Assembly: GCA_963844625.1 (NCBI GenBank)
Contig: CAWJPF010000035.1
Coordinates: 62,001 to 126,000 of the forward strand
Reading direction: 5' to 3'
Length of the DNA: 64,000 bases
DNA from: Palsa-504 sp963844625
GTDB taxonomy: Bacteria; Actinomycetota; Actinomycetes; Streptosporangiales; Streptosporangiaceae
A program made the position numbers and the translations under genes. Below are positions 6,851-17,053 of the stretch, one piece after another. Under the pieces are notes generated by a model. The model saw only the letters and a list, made by a program, of their open reading frames with translations. It was not told the DNA's origin and ran no database searches. The first letter of the stretch is position 1. Each line of letters opens with the position of its first letter.

Positions 6851-8221
6851 GTGGACGCCATTCGTCAGCTACGCGGGCGAAGCGCGGGCATCAGGGCCTG
6901 GGCAGTCTGGGAGCTTCCGGGCTGGCTGATCGCCTTCATTCTCCTCGTCGTACTGGCCGACATCGCCGTTATCGCGGTTGAGGCGAGCCGGGTATCTATA
7001 CACCTCCATGATCTCGCGCTGTTCGGCACGGCCTTGGTCTGCATCGTCGCCACGGTCGAACTGACCAGGCGTGCGGGCGAGAACGCCGGGTCGGTCAAGG
7101 ATGTGTTCGCGGTCTGGGAACTGCCGGTGGCGATGCTGCTACCGCTGGTCTATGCGCCGATCGCCCCTATCGTCCGGTTCGCGCTCGTTCAGTGGCGGGT
7201 CCGGCAGGTAGCGTTGTACAAGCGGATATTCAGTGCCGCCGCTATCGGGCTGAGCTATGTCGCCGCCGGACTCGTATTCCACGCTCTCACCCGGCTGCTG
7301 CTTGGCCCGGCCGCTAGCCCGGCGGACCATGCCATGGTCTGGATGGCGATGGTCGCCATCGCCGCCGCGACGCAGTGGACCGTCAACCTGGCGCTGATCT
7401 TGACCGGCATCAAGGGCGCGGACCCGGCCGTCAGCCTTCGCGAGATCCAGTTCGCACGAGAGCCGCTATACAACGACGTGACCGAGCTCTGCCTGGCCGT
7501 CCTAGTCACCTTCTGCGTGGCCAACACCATGATCGCCTTTGCCTTCACGTTTCCCTTCGTCACCTTGCTGCAGCGGTCGCTGCGGCACGCCAGGCTGCTT
7601 AAGGACTCGCGGACCGACTCCAAGACGGGCCTGCTCAATGCTGCCACCTGGGAATATGGGGCGACATCGGAAGTCGCTCGCGCGGTGCGGACGAGTTCGC
7701 CGCTCGCGGTGGCGCTGCTGGACATCGACAAGTTCAAGGTGGTCAACGACACCTACGGTCATATGGTCGGCGATCAGGTCCTCAAGGAGATCGCCCGCAC
7801 GCTGACCACCATGCTGCGTGACTACGACCTCGCCGGGCGGTTCGGAGGTGAGGAGTTCTCGCTGCTGCTGCCGCAGACGCGGGCGGTAGACGCGATTCGC
7901 ATCGCTGAGCGTGTCCGGGCCAACATCGCGGAACTCTGCATCATCGCGGGCGGCGAACGGGTGCAGGTCACGGTGTCGATCGGAGTGGCGGCGCTGGACA
8001 GCGGCAGCCATCGCGAGCTCGCTGAACTGCTAGCGGCGGCCGACGCGGCGATGTACCGGGCGAAGGCCGGCGGCCGGGACCAGGTGCAGATGATCAGCAC
8101 GACCAGGGGCCTCAGCGCGGTGAGCAGTACCTCGCGCGGGATCAACGGCGCGGTCGCCGAAGGCCGTCAGGAGGTGCCGAGCGCGTTCCGCCGCCCGGCT
8201 AGCCGCGCCGTGAGCTCGTGA
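6851..8221 (+). CDS. membrane diguanylate cyclase, paralogue 2 (GGDEF domain)
   Basis: Close paralogue of the gene at 4709, co-linear without gaps up to the active site. N-terminal helices begin with WELPGWLIAFILLVVLADIAVIAV. The catalytic domain has LLDIDKFKVVNDTYGHMVGD, GGEEF at residues 332-336 and I-site RDYD at 323-326, and the tail GGRDQVQMISTTRGLSA is conserved in both. Start GTG 6851 is chosen because AAGGAG lies five bases upstream, as in paralogue 1, and the two proteins then align from residue 1. The frame stays open to 6773, but no better start is seen there. Probably a tandem duplication together with its divergent peptide array. Divergence is greatest in the membrane part, suggesting different signals sensed. 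Confidence 0.93.
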   Translation: MDAIRQLRGRSAGIRAWAVWELPGWLIAFILLVVLADIAVIAVEASRVSIHLHDLALFGTALVCIVATVELTRRAGENAGSVKDVFAVWELPVAMLLPLVYAPIAPIVRFALVQWRVRQVALYKRIFSAAAIGLSYVAAGLVFHALTRLLLGPAASPADHAMVWMAMVAIAAATQWTVNLALILTGIKGADPAVSLREIQFAREPLYNDVTELCLAVLVTFCVANTMIAFAFTFPFVTLLQRSLRHARLLKDSRTDSKTGLLNAATWEYGATSEVARAVRTSSPLAVALLDIDKFKVVNDTYGHMVGDQVLKEIARTLTTMLRDYDLAGRFGGEEFSLLLPQTRAVDAIRIAERVRANIAELCIIAGGERVQVTVSIGVAALDSGSHRELAELLAAADAAMYRAKAGGRDQVQMISTTRGLSAVSSTSRGINGAVAEGRQEVPSAFRRPASRAVSS

Positions 8222-8236
8222 GCAATCACCGCAGCG

Positions 8237-8734
8237 CTAGGGGGCCGTACCTGACGGGGTGGGCACAGGCAGGACCGCGAGGATGGCCGCCGTCCCGCTG
8301 TGGCATTGCGACGCGTTGCCGGTGCTGAGCACCTCCGGGGTGTTGTAACCCTGGCACGTCCAGCCGCTTACCACGACCGGCGCACCACCGCCGTTGCCCT
8401 GCACCTGCCCGCTCCTGATCTTGGCCGCGTACTCGTCCTCGACTTGCATCGCCGTGCCGCAGTTCACGCTGCCCTTGGCCACCTTGATGAGGACCGGCAC
8501 GTTCGCCGCGGTCCGGGTGGTGCCGCAGGTCGTCCCGGCCCGGGCTCCCGGCGGCACGGACGAACAGCCCGCCAGCAGCCCGGCGCAGCAAGCCAGCCCA
8601 GCGCAGCAAACCAACCCGGCGCAGCAAGCCGGCGCGGCGGCCCTCGCCACCAGATTGACCCGGCGCCCCGCCGAGCCGAACATCCGCAGCGCCCCGCCTT
8701 TGCTGACCAGTACTCGCACGCCATCCCGCTCCAC
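8237..8734 (-). CDS. small secreted lipoprotein, function unknown
   Basis: Predicted lipoprotein with lipobox LLAGC followed by SSVPPGARAG. The hydrophobic part of the signal peptide is built from a hexapeptide repeat, CCAGLV, CCAGLA, CCAGLL, unusually rich in cysteine. The mature part (about 110 residues) has four conserved-looking cysteines (TTCGTT, SVNCGTA, GWTCQGY, ASQCHSG) and ends with AAILAVLP. This pattern occurs in small exported actinobacterial proteins of unknown role. GTG 8734 gives 165 residues; a later start (ATG 8683, at residue 18) would make a more normal signal peptide. Divergent from argC, sharing about 100 bp of upstream DNA. Confidence 0.7.
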   Translation of the reverse strand: MERDGVRVLVSKGGALRMFGSAGRRVNLVARAAAPACCAGLVCCAGLACCAGLLAGCSSVPPGARAGTTCGTTRTAANVPVLIKVAKGSVNCGTAMQVEDEYAAKIRSGQVQGNGGGAPVVVSGWTCQGYNTPEVLSTGNASQCHSGTAAILAVLPVPTPSGTAP

Positions 8735-8760
8735 CTTCTAACTTTACGGCCGTACCCCTT

Positions 8761-8790
8761 TTGCATATTCATGCGTTATGATGAATACTC
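8761..8790 (+). promoter_or_regulatory. ARG-box-like operator with -10-like element before argC
   Basis: Inverted repeat TATTCAT (8766-8772) and ATGAATA (8781-8787), within TTGCATATTCATGCG, overlaps a TATGAT -10-like hexamer at 8777-8782. ATGAATA half-sites are the core of ArgR operators. The ArgR gene lies in this same operon, so autoregulated repression by arginine is likely. Confidence 0.55.
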
Positions 8791-8837
8791 TTCCAAGGCG
8801 GCAAAGGGGTTCCGGCGAAAAAGGCAGGCAGCGGCAA

Positions 8838-9887
8838 ATGGGTGCGAGGGTGGCGGTAGCGGGAGCCAGTGGTTACGCCGGAGGCGAACTGCTGCGCCTG
8901 CTGGCCGGGCATCCGGACCTCGAGATCGGCCCGCTGGCCGCGGGCAGCAGCGCCGGCACGCCGGTGACCGCGGTACACCCGTCGCTGACCGGGCACCCCG
9001 GCCTGGCTGACAGCGTGTTCGTCCCCACCGACCCGGAACTGCTCGCCGACGCCGACCTCCTCTTCACGGCTCTCCCGCACGGGGAGTCCGCACAGCTCGC
9101 CGCCAGGCTTCCGGCCGACCTCAAGATCATCGACCTGGGCGCCGACTTCAGGCTCGCCGACCCGGCGGCCTGGACGCAGTATTACCCGACGGCGTACGCG
9201 GGCCAGTGGACCTACGGCCTGCCCGAGCTGCCGGGGGCCCGCGATGCCATCAAGGCCTCGACGACGGTGGCCGCGCCCGGCTGCTACGCCACCGCCTCGA
9301 TCCTGGGCCTCGCCCCGCTGCTGGCCGCGGGCCTGGCCGATCCGGCCGACATCGTGATCGTCGCCGCCTCGGGCACGTCGGGTGCAGGGCGCTCGCCCCG
9401 TCCGGACCTGCTCGGCAGCGAAGTGATGGGGTCGATGTCCGCGTATCAGGTCGGGGGCACGCACCGGCACACGCCAGAAATTGAACAAGCGCTTTTTACC
9501 GAACGGACGGCCGTTCCAGCCTCCAGCCAGGTAACCCTTTCGTTTACCCCGACGCTCGCCCCGATGTCACGCGGCATCCTGGCTACCTGCACCGCCCGGT
9601 CAGCCGCCGCGGTGACCGACCTGCGGACCGCGCTGTCCGCGGCCTACGCGTCGGAGCCCTTCGTCCACCTGCTGCCCGAGGGCCGGTGGCCCGCCACCGG
9701 CGCGACCTTCGGGTCCAACGCAGCTCACCTGCAAGTGGCGGCCGACCCGCACGCCGGCCGCGCGATCGTCGTCTGTGCCCTCGATAACCTCGTCAAGGGC
9801 GCGGCCGGTCAGGCGATACAGATCGCCAACCTCATGCTTGGCCTGCCGGAAGTCACCGGCCTGACCGCACACGGAGTAGCGCCATGA
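8838..9887 (+). CDS. argC: N-acetyl-gamma-glutamyl-phosphate reductase
   Basis: Third step of the acetylated arginine pathway: NADPH reduction of N-acetylglutamyl phosphate. Rossmann motif GASGYAGGELLRLL near the N-terminus, catalytic Cys149 in APGCYAT, and substrate-site GGTHRHTPEIEQ; 349 residues, normal for the family. ATG 8838 is chosen because the protein then begins MGARVAVAGASG; an in-frame ATG at 8778 overlaps the operator. The stop overlaps the argJ start by ATGA. First gene of a tightly overlapping operon, argCJBDFR. Confidence 0.97.
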   Translation: MGARVAVAGASGYAGGELLRLLAGHPDLEIGPLAAGSSAGTPVTAVHPSLTGHPGLADSVFVPTDPELLADADLLFTALPHGESAQLAARLPADLKIIDLGADFRLADPAAWTQYYPTAYAGQWTYGLPELPGARDAIKASTTVAAPGCYATASILGLAPLLAAGLADPADIVIVAASGTSGAGRSPRPDLLGSEVMGSMSAYQVGGTHRHTPEIEQALFTERTAVPASSQVTLSFTPTLAPMSRGILATCTARSAAAVTDLRTALSAAYASEPFVHLLPEGRWPATGATFGSNAAHLQVAADPHAGRAIVVCALDNLVKGAAGQAIQIANLMLGLPEVTGLTAHGVAP

Positions 9888-11044
9888 GCGTGACCGCCCC
9901 GCAGGGTTTCCGGGCCGCCGGAGTGATGGCCGGACTGAAGTCATCCGACGACCCGGACGTCGCCGTGGTCCTGAACGACGGGCCTTCACGGTCCGCGGCC
10001 GCCGTGTTCACGACCAACCGGGTCCAGGCCGCGCCGGTGACCTGGACGCGCCAGGTGGTGCAGGGCGGCCGGGTCCAGGCCGTCGTGCTGAACTCCGGTG
10101 GGGCTAACGCCTGCACCGGTCCGGCCGGTTTCCAGGACACCCACGCCACCGCCGAGCATCTGGCCGCGGCGATCGGCCCGGACGCTAGCCCGGGGGAGAT
10201 GGCCGTTTGCTCGACCGGCCTGATCGGCGAACGGCTGCCGATGGACAAGCTGCTTCCCGGGGTCGACGCCGCCGTCGCGGCAGCGTCACGGGCAGGCGGC
10301 CTCGCCGCCGCCGACGCGATCAGGACCACCGACAAGGTAGTGAAGATCGCCTTCCGCCGCGGTGAGGGCGGTCACACCATCGGCGGGATGGCCAAGGGCG
10401 CCGGGATGCTCGCGCCGGCGCTGGCGACCATGCTGTGCGTGCTCACGACCGACGCCGACCTTTCGCCGGCCGAGCTTGACGCCGCGCTGCGGTCGGCGAC
10501 CGCGCTGACGTTCGACCGGCTGGACGCCGATGGCTGCATGTCCACCAACGACACCGTGCTGCTGATGGCCAGCGGGGCGTCGGGCGTCACTCCCGACCAC
10601 CGCGACTTCACCCTGGATCTGACCGAGGTGTGCGCGGACCTGGCCCGCCAACTCCAGCTGGACGCCGAAGGCGCCGAGAAGATGATCACGATCGAGGTGG
10701 TAGGAGCCGCCTCGGAGCCAGACGCGGTGAAGGTCGGGCGCGCCGTCGCGCGGAACAACCTGCTCAAGTGCGCCATCGGTGGCGAGGATCCCAACTGGGG
10801 CCGGGTACTGGCTGCGGTGGGGACCACCGACGCCGCCTTCACGCCCGAGCGGCTGAACGTCGCGATCAACGGGATCTGGGTCTGCCGCCACGGCGCCCCA
10901 GGCGATGAGCGCTCCAAGGTGGACCTGAAGCCCAAAGACGTGACGATCACCGTGGACCTGTCCGTGGGCCCGCACTCGGCCATCATCTTGACCACCGACC
11001 TGACGGCCGCTTACGTCTACGAGAATTCGGCGTACCCAACGTGA
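9884..11044 (+). CDS. argJ: bifunctional ornithine acetyltransferase / N-acetylglutamate synthase
   Basis: Recycles the acetyl group from N-acetylornithine to glutamate (and can also use acetyl-CoA in bifunctional forms). Ntn-type self-cleaving enzyme: the maturation site is KGAGMLAPALATML with nucleophile Thr182, where the precursor splits into alpha and beta chains. 386 residues, complete. GTGA overlap with argB and ATGA overlap with argC indicate translational coupling. Presence of argJ means the operon uses the cyclic acetyl pathway and needs no argE. Confidence 0.97.
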   Translation: MSVTAPQGFRAAGVMAGLKSSDDPDVAVVLNDGPSRSAAAVFTTNRVQAAPVTWTRQVVQGGRVQAVVLNSGGANACTGPAGFQDTHATAEHLAAAIGPDASPGEMAVCSTGLIGERLPMDKLLPGVDAAVAAASRAGGLAAADAIRTTDKVVKIAFRRGEGGHTIGGMAKGAGMLAPALATMLCVLTTDADLSPAELDAALRSATALTFDRLDADGCMSTNDTVLLMASGASGVTPDHRDFTLDLTEVCADLARQLQLDAEGAEKMITIEVVGAASEPDAVKVGRAVARNNLLKCAIGGEDPNWGRVLAAVGTTDAAFTPERLNVAINGIWVCRHGAPGDERSKVDLKPKDVTITVDLSVGPHSAIILTTDLTAAYVYENSAYPT

Positions 11045-11985
11045 GCATGACCACCGCCAATGGCGATGGGCATTATTCCCCGGCCCAGGCCGCGCGGATA
11101 GCGGAGAACGCGTCCGCCAAGGCCTCGACGCTGATGGAGGCGCTGCCCTGGCTGGCCAGGTTCCACGGCCGGACGGTCGTGATCAAGTACGGCGGGCACG
11201 CGATGACTGAGGAGGCGCTGCGGCTGGCCTTCGCGGAGGACCTGGTATTCCTCCGCTACGCGGGGCTGCGCCCGGTCGTCGTGCACGGCGGTGGCCCGCA
11301 GATCACCGAGGAACTCGACCGGCAAGGGGTCGAGTCCACGTTCACCGCCGGCCTCCGGGTCACCACGCCGGAAACCATGCAGATCGTCCGGATGGTCCTG
11401 TCCGGCAAGGTGAACAAGGACCTGGTGGGGCTGATCAACCGGCACGGCCCGTTCGCCCTGGGCATGTCGGGCGAGGACGCCGGCACGTTCACCGCGATCC
11501 GCAAGGCGGCGATCGTCGATGGTGAACCGGTGGACATCGGCATGGTCGGAGAGATCGTGGCCACCGACTGCGGCGCCATCGAGGCGCTGCTGGCCGACGG
11601 CCGGATCCCGGTCGTCTCCAGCGTGGCCGCAGGCGCCGAAGGCGAGGCCTACAACGTGAACGCGGACACCGCGGCGGCCGCGCTCGCGGTATCGCTCGGC
11701 GCGGCCAAGCTGGTGGTGCTCACCGACGTGGCCGGGCTGTACCGGGACTGGCCGTCGTCGACCGAGGTGATCAGCCAGCTCACCGCGCCGGAACTCGCGC
11801 GGTTGCTGCCCGGGCTCTCGGCCGGGATGATCCCCAAGATGGAGGCCTGCCTGACCGCGGTGCGCGGCGGCGTGCCGCAGGCTCATGTCCTTGACGGCCG
11901 CCTCAGTCACGCCGTCCTGCTGGAGATCTTCACCGATTCCGGCATCGGCACCATGGTTGTCCCGGAGGAAGGAGCCGCTCGATGA
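11041..11985 (+). CDS. argB: acetylglutamate kinase
   Basis: Phosphorylates N-acetylglutamate; usually the arginine-inhibited step. Amino-acid-kinase fold motifs are visible: VIKYGGHAM near residue 42, VVHGGGPQIT, the substrate loop after RVTTPETMQIV, VNADTAA, and GMIPKMEACL near the C-terminus. 314 residues. An N-terminal helix (about 30 residues before the first strand) is present, as in the hexameric arginine-sensitive enzymes. Starts with GTG 11041, overlapping argJ. Confidence 0.97.
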   Translation: MSMTTANGDGHYSPAQAARIAENASAKASTLMEALPWLARFHGRTVVIKYGGHAMTEEALRLAFAEDLVFLRYAGLRPVVVHGGGPQITEELDRQGVESTFTAGLRVTTPETMQIVRMVLSGKVNKDLVGLINRHGPFALGMSGEDAGTFTAIRKAAIVDGEPVDIGMVGEIVATDCGAIEALLADGRIPVVSSVAAGAEGEAYNVNADTAAAALAVSLGAAKLVVLTDVAGLYRDWPSSTEVISQLTAPELARLLPGLSAGMIPKMEACLTAVRGGVPQAHVLDGRLSHAVLLEIFTDSGIGTMVVPEEGAAR

Positions 11986-13175
11986 GCGAGACGCAGGCAC
12001 TGCAGAAGCGGTTCGCGGCGGCGATCATGCCGAACTACGGCGTGCCTCCTGTGGCGATCAGCCGCGGGGCGGGGTGCCTGGTGTGGGACCTGGACGGACG
12101 CGAGTACCTGGACCTGATCGCCGGGATCGCGGTGAGTTCCCTCGGGCACGCTCACCCGGCGATCGTCGAGGCGGTCAGCCGCCAGGTCGCCACGGTGGCC
12201 CACACCTCTAACTTGTTCCTGCACGAGCGCGAGGTGGAACTGGCCGAGCGCCTGCTGACCCTTCTCGATACGGACGGGCGGGTCTTCTTCGCGAACTCGG
12301 GCACCGAGGCCAACGAGGCAGCGATCAAGCTCGTGCGCCGCTGCCAGGGTCCGGGACGGCCGGTAATCGTGGCTGCCGACCGCGGCTTTCACGGCCGCAC
12401 GATGGGAGCGCTCGCGCTGACCGGCAAGGAATCCATCCGTGCGCCGTTCGGCCCGTTCGGCCTGACGGTCAGGTTCGTGCCGTACGGCGACGCCGCCGCG
12501 CTGAGCGCGGCCGTCGACGCTGATGTCGCGGCCGTCTTCCTCGAGCCTGGCCTCGGCGAGAGCGGCGTCGTGCCGGCCCCCGAGGGCTACCTGCGCGGCG
12601 CGCGCGAGGCCTGCGACCAGGCCGGAGCACTGCTCGTGCTCGATGAGATCCAGACCGCCATCGGCCGGACCGGAGCCTGGTTCGCGCACCAGGCGCAGAG
12701 CGTACGGCCCGATGTGCTGACGCTGGCCAAGGGGCTGGGCGGCGGGCTGCCGATCGGGGCTTGCATCGGCCTCGGCGCCAGCGGCGCCGGCTTCGCCAAG
12801 GGCGACCACGGTTCGACGTTCGGCGGCAACCCGGTGGCTTGCGCCGCGGCCCTGGCCGTGCTCCAGGTGATCGAGCGCGACGGGCTGCTGGCTCACGTTA
12901 CGGAGGTCGGCCGTCAGCTGGCCGCCGGGATCAAGGCGGTCAGCCACCCCCTGGTCGCGGGCGTCCGCGGTGACGGGCTCTGGCTGGCCATCGTGCTGAC
13001 GGCCCCCGTGGCCGCCGACGTGGAGGCGGCCGCCAGGCAGGCCGGGTTCCTGGTCAACGCGGTCCAGCCGGATGCGGTCCGGCTGGCGCCACCCCTGATC
13101 CTGTCCGCTGCCCAGGCCGCGCAGTTCACCGCCGCGCTGCCGGAGATACTCGACGCCGCCGGGCAGACGAGCTGA
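11982..13175 (+). CDS. argD: acetylornithine aminotransferase
   Basis: PLP enzyme converting N-acetylglutamate semialdehyde to N-acetylornithine. Schiff-base Lys250 lies in TLAKGLGGGLPIGA; LVLDEIQTAIGRTG carries the PLP-nitrogen aspartate; GSTFGGNPVACAAALAVL closes the active site. 397 residues. The usual QGE segment reads EPGLGESGVVPAP here, a small departure from the commonest family sequence. ATGA overlap with argB and TGATG overlap with argF. Confidence 0.96.
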   Translation: MSETQALQKRFAAAIMPNYGVPPVAISRGAGCLVWDLDGREYLDLIAGIAVSSLGHAHPAIVEAVSRQVATVAHTSNLFLHEREVELAERLLTLLDTDGRVFFANSGTEANEAAIKLVRRCQGPGRPVIVAADRGFHGRTMGALALTGKESIRAPFGPFGLTVRFVPYGDAAALSAAVDADVAAVFLEPGLGESGVVPAPEGYLRGAREACDQAGALLVLDEIQTAIGRTGAWFAHQAQSVRPDVLTLAKGLGGGLPIGACIGLGASGAGFAKGDHGSTFGGNPVACAAALAVLQVIERDGLLAHVTEVGRQLAAGIKAVSHPLVAGVRGDGLWLAIVLTAPVAADVEAAARQAGFLVNAVQPDAVRLAPPLILSAAQAAQFTAALPEILDAAGQTS

Positions 13176-14116
13176 TGGCCAGGCACTTCCTGCGCGATGA
13201 CGACCTCGCGCCAGCCGAGCAGGCCGCCATCCTCGACCTGGCCGATGAGATGAAGAAAGACAGGTTCGGGTGGCGTCCGCTCGCCGGGCCGCGCGCGGTC
13301 GCCGTGCTCTTCGACAAGCAGTCACTGCGCACCCGGGTGTCGTTCACGGTAGGCATCGCCGAGCTCGGCGGCCACCCGGTCGTCATCGACACCGCGACCA
13401 CCCACCTGGGCCGGGGCGAGCCGCTCGAGGACGTCGCCCGGGTCCTGTCGCGGCAGGTCGCGGCTATCGCCTGGCGGACATCCGGGCAGGAGCGCATCGA
13501 CGCGCTGGCCGGCGCCGCGACCGTGCCCGTGATCAACGCGCTCACCGACCAGTTCCACCCTTGCCAGATCCTCGCCGACCTGCAGACCATCCGGGCGCAC
13601 TACGGCTCGCTGGCCGGGCGCACGCTGACCTTCCTCGGGGACGGCTCGAGCAACATGGCGCACTCATATCTGCTGGGCGGGACGACCGCCGGGATGCGCG
13701 TGCGCATCGGCTCACCCGAGGCCTACCGCCCCGACCATGGGGTCACGGCCGCCGCCGAAGGGATTGCCGCGCAGACTGGAGGCGGGGTGGAGTTCTACTC
13801 CGACCCCAGGACGGCGTGCGACGGAGCCGATGTGATCGCCACTGACGTGTGGACCTCCATGGGTCAGGACAGCGAGCGGGCGCAGCGGCTCGCCGTCCTC
13901 GGCTCATACGGCCCCGATGACTCCTACCAGCTGGACGACCCGAAGCTGGCCCTGGCCCGGCCCGGCTGCCTGGTGCTGCACTGCCTGCCCGCCCATCGCG
14001 GCGAGGAGATCAGCGCCGGCGTGCTCGACGGACCGAACAGCGTCGTATGGGAGCAGGCGGAGAACCGGCTGCACGCGCAGAAGGCGCTGCTCGCCTGGCT
14101 CGTGGAGCGAGCATGA
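13175..14116 (+). CDS. argF: ornithine carbamoyltransferase
   Basis: Makes citrulline from ornithine and carbamoyl phosphate. The carbamoyl-phosphate loop reads SLRTRVSF rather than the usual STRTR; HPCQILADLQT and the ornithine-site HCLPAHRGEEI are intact; 313 residues. The product needs ArgG, which is not in this window, before ArgH can act. Start overlaps the argD stop. Confidence 0.96.
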   Translation: MARHFLRDDDLAPAEQAAILDLADEMKKDRFGWRPLAGPRAVAVLFDKQSLRTRVSFTVGIAELGGHPVVIDTATTHLGRGEPLEDVARVLSRQVAAIAWRTSGQERIDALAGAATVPVINALTDQFHPCQILADLQTIRAHYGSLAGRTLTFLGDGSSNMAHSYLLGGTTAGMRVRIGSPEAYRPDHGVTAAAEGIAAQTGGGVEFYSDPRTACDGADVIATDVWTSMGQDSERAQRLAVLGSYGPDDSYQLDDPKLALARPGCLVLHCLPAHRGEEISAGVLDGPNSVVWEQAENRLHAQKALLAWLVERA

Positions 14117-14790
14117 ACCCGACGGCCCCGGTGACCAAGACGGCCAGGCAGGCGCGCATCGCGGCCATCCTCGCCCACGAGCAGGTCCGGTCCCAGGAGG
14201 AGCTCGCCGAACTGCTCGAGCGGTACGCCAGCGTGCACGTGACGCAGGCAACCCTGTCCCGCGACCTCGACGAACTTGGCGTCGTCCGGCTGCGCGCCGC
14301 CGGCGGCGCGCTGGTCTACGCGCTGCCTGAGGAACCAGGCGGCCCAGGCTCGCGTCCCGGCGGCCCGATGAACCCAGGCGCTCCGGTTACCTCAGGCGGC
14401 CCGGTGACCCCAGGCCGCAGAGCCGTCTCCGCACCTCCTGCCGCCTCAGAAAACCCCGCCCCCACCCCCAGCGACCCCGCAAAGCACGGGAAACCTGGCG
14501 CCGCGGAGCAGGGCGCCAAGGCGACCGGGCATGAGTCGCCTCATGACGCGCGGCTGGCACGTTACCTGGGCGAGCTGATGGCCTCGGCCGAGGCGAGCGC
14601 GAACCTCGTCGTGCTCAGGACGCCCGCGGGCGCGGCGCAGTTCCTGGCCTCCGTCATCGACCACGCAGCCCTGTCCTCGATCCTCGGCACGGTCGCCGGC
14701 GACGATACCGTCCTGATCATCACGCGTGACCCGGCAGGCGGTGACGCGGTAGCAGCCGAATTCCTGCGCCGGTCGCAGCGCCGACGATGA
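14113..14790 (+). CDS. argR: arginine repressor with extended linker
   Basis: Arginine-dependent hexameric repressor of the operon. The winged-helix DNA-binding domain occupies residues 1-72 (TQATLSRDLDELGVVRLR). The C-terminal arginine-binding hexamerisation domain occupies about 146-225, with NLVVLRTPAGAAQ and the GDDT motif. Between them lies a Pro/Gly/Ala-rich segment (residues 73-142) with repeats such as GGPMNPGAPVTSGGPVTPG, roughly 60 residues more than the usual short linker. ATG 14113 overlaps the argF stop (ATGA). Confidence 0.95.
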   Translation: MNPTAPVTKTARQARIAAILAHEQVRSQEELAELLERYASVHVTQATLSRDLDELGVVRLRAAGGALVYALPEEPGGPGSRPGGPMNPGAPVTSGGPVTPGRRAVSAPPAASENPAPTPSDPAKHGKPGAAEQGAKATGHESPHDARLARYLGELMASAEASANLVVLRTPAGAAQFLASVIDHAALSSILGTVAGDDTVLIITRDPAGGDAVAAEFLRRSQRRR

Positions 14791-14847
14791 TCGAACGATC
14801 TTCCCATGCGACAAAACTGAGGCGTTAGTGCGATAGAAAGAAGAACT

Positions 14848-16301
<1,454 letters not shown>

Positions 16302-16304
16302 GCG

Positions 16305-17027
16305 GTGCCTATCTCGCGGGAGTTCTTTGCCCGGCCCGCGGTCGAGGTCGCGCCGGAGCTGCTCGGTCTCGTCCTGGAGCACGAGACCCCGGCCGGCCTG
16401 GTCGCGGTCGCGCTCACCGAGGTGGAGGCGTACGAGGGACGCAGCGATCCCGCCTCGCACGCCTACCGCGGGCAGACGCGGCGCAACGCCGTGATGTTCG
16501 GCCCGCCTGGGCACGCGTACGTGTACTTCACCTACGGCATGCACTTCTGCGTCAACATGGTCTGCCTGCGGGAGGATGACAGTGCGTCGGCCGTCCTGCT
16601 ACGAGCGGGCGCGATTGTCGAGGGGGAAGATCTGGCCCGCACGCGCCGGTCCAGGCGCAAGCCGGGCGCGAACGAAGCCTGGATCGCGTCGCGTGACCTG
16701 GCCCGCGGCCCGGCCCGGCTCTGCCAGGCGCTCGACATCGACAGGTTCCTGGACGGCGCCGACGTCTGCGCCGCCGGTTCGCCGCTCCGCGTGGTGCCAG
16801 CCCGGGGGGACACTCAGCCTTCTGGGGCTCCACTAACCCGGGGGACAGCCCCGGACCGCCAGGACTCAGAGCCCCGCGGGCCTGGAACCCGCCGAATAGT
16901 CTCGGGGCCGCGGGTCGGCGTGAGTAGTGCCGCCGAGGTGCCATGGCGGTTCTGGTTCGAGGGCGATCCGACCGTCTCCGCGTACCGGGCGCATGTGCCG
17001 CGCCACCGCAAACTGGTTACCCCCTGA
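16305..17027 (+). CDS. DNA-3-methyladenine glycosylase (AAG/MPG type)
   Basis: Base-excision repair enzyme removing alkylated purines. The AAG fold is shown by LTEVEAYEGRSDPASHAYRG, containing the catalytic glutamate, GPPGHAYVYFTYGMHFCVN, and the C-terminal PWRFWFEGDPTVS. About 33 extra residues, Pro/Gly/Arg-rich, interrupt the protein near residues 168-205 (nt about 16805-16915). Their DNA contains a repeated CCCGGGGGACA, so an in-frame insertion of a short intergenic-type element is plausible. GTG 16305 starts four bases after the argH stop, so it is probably the last gene of the same transcript. Confidence 0.92.
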   Translation: MPISREFFARPAVEVAPELLGLVLEHETPAGLVAVALTEVEAYEGRSDPASHAYRGQTRRNAVMFGPPGHAYVYFTYGMHFCVNMVCLREDDSASAVLLRAGAIVEGEDLARTRRSRRKPGANEAWIASRDLARGPARLCQALDIDRFLDGADVCAAGSPLRVVPARGDTQPSGAPLTRGTAPDRQDSEPRGPGTRRIVSGPRVGVSSAAEVPWRFWFEGDPTVSAYRAHVPRHRKLVTP

Positions 17028-17053
17028 CCGCCGGTTGGTGGCACCATGCAGGC

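Noticed and set aside
4080..8221. Microcin C-type or biarylitide-type biosynthetic cluster
   Set aside because: The peptide sizes fit, but there is no MccB-like adenylating enzyme, P450, radical SAM, YcaO or dedicated exporter next to the arrays; the upstream MFS gene alone is not enough.
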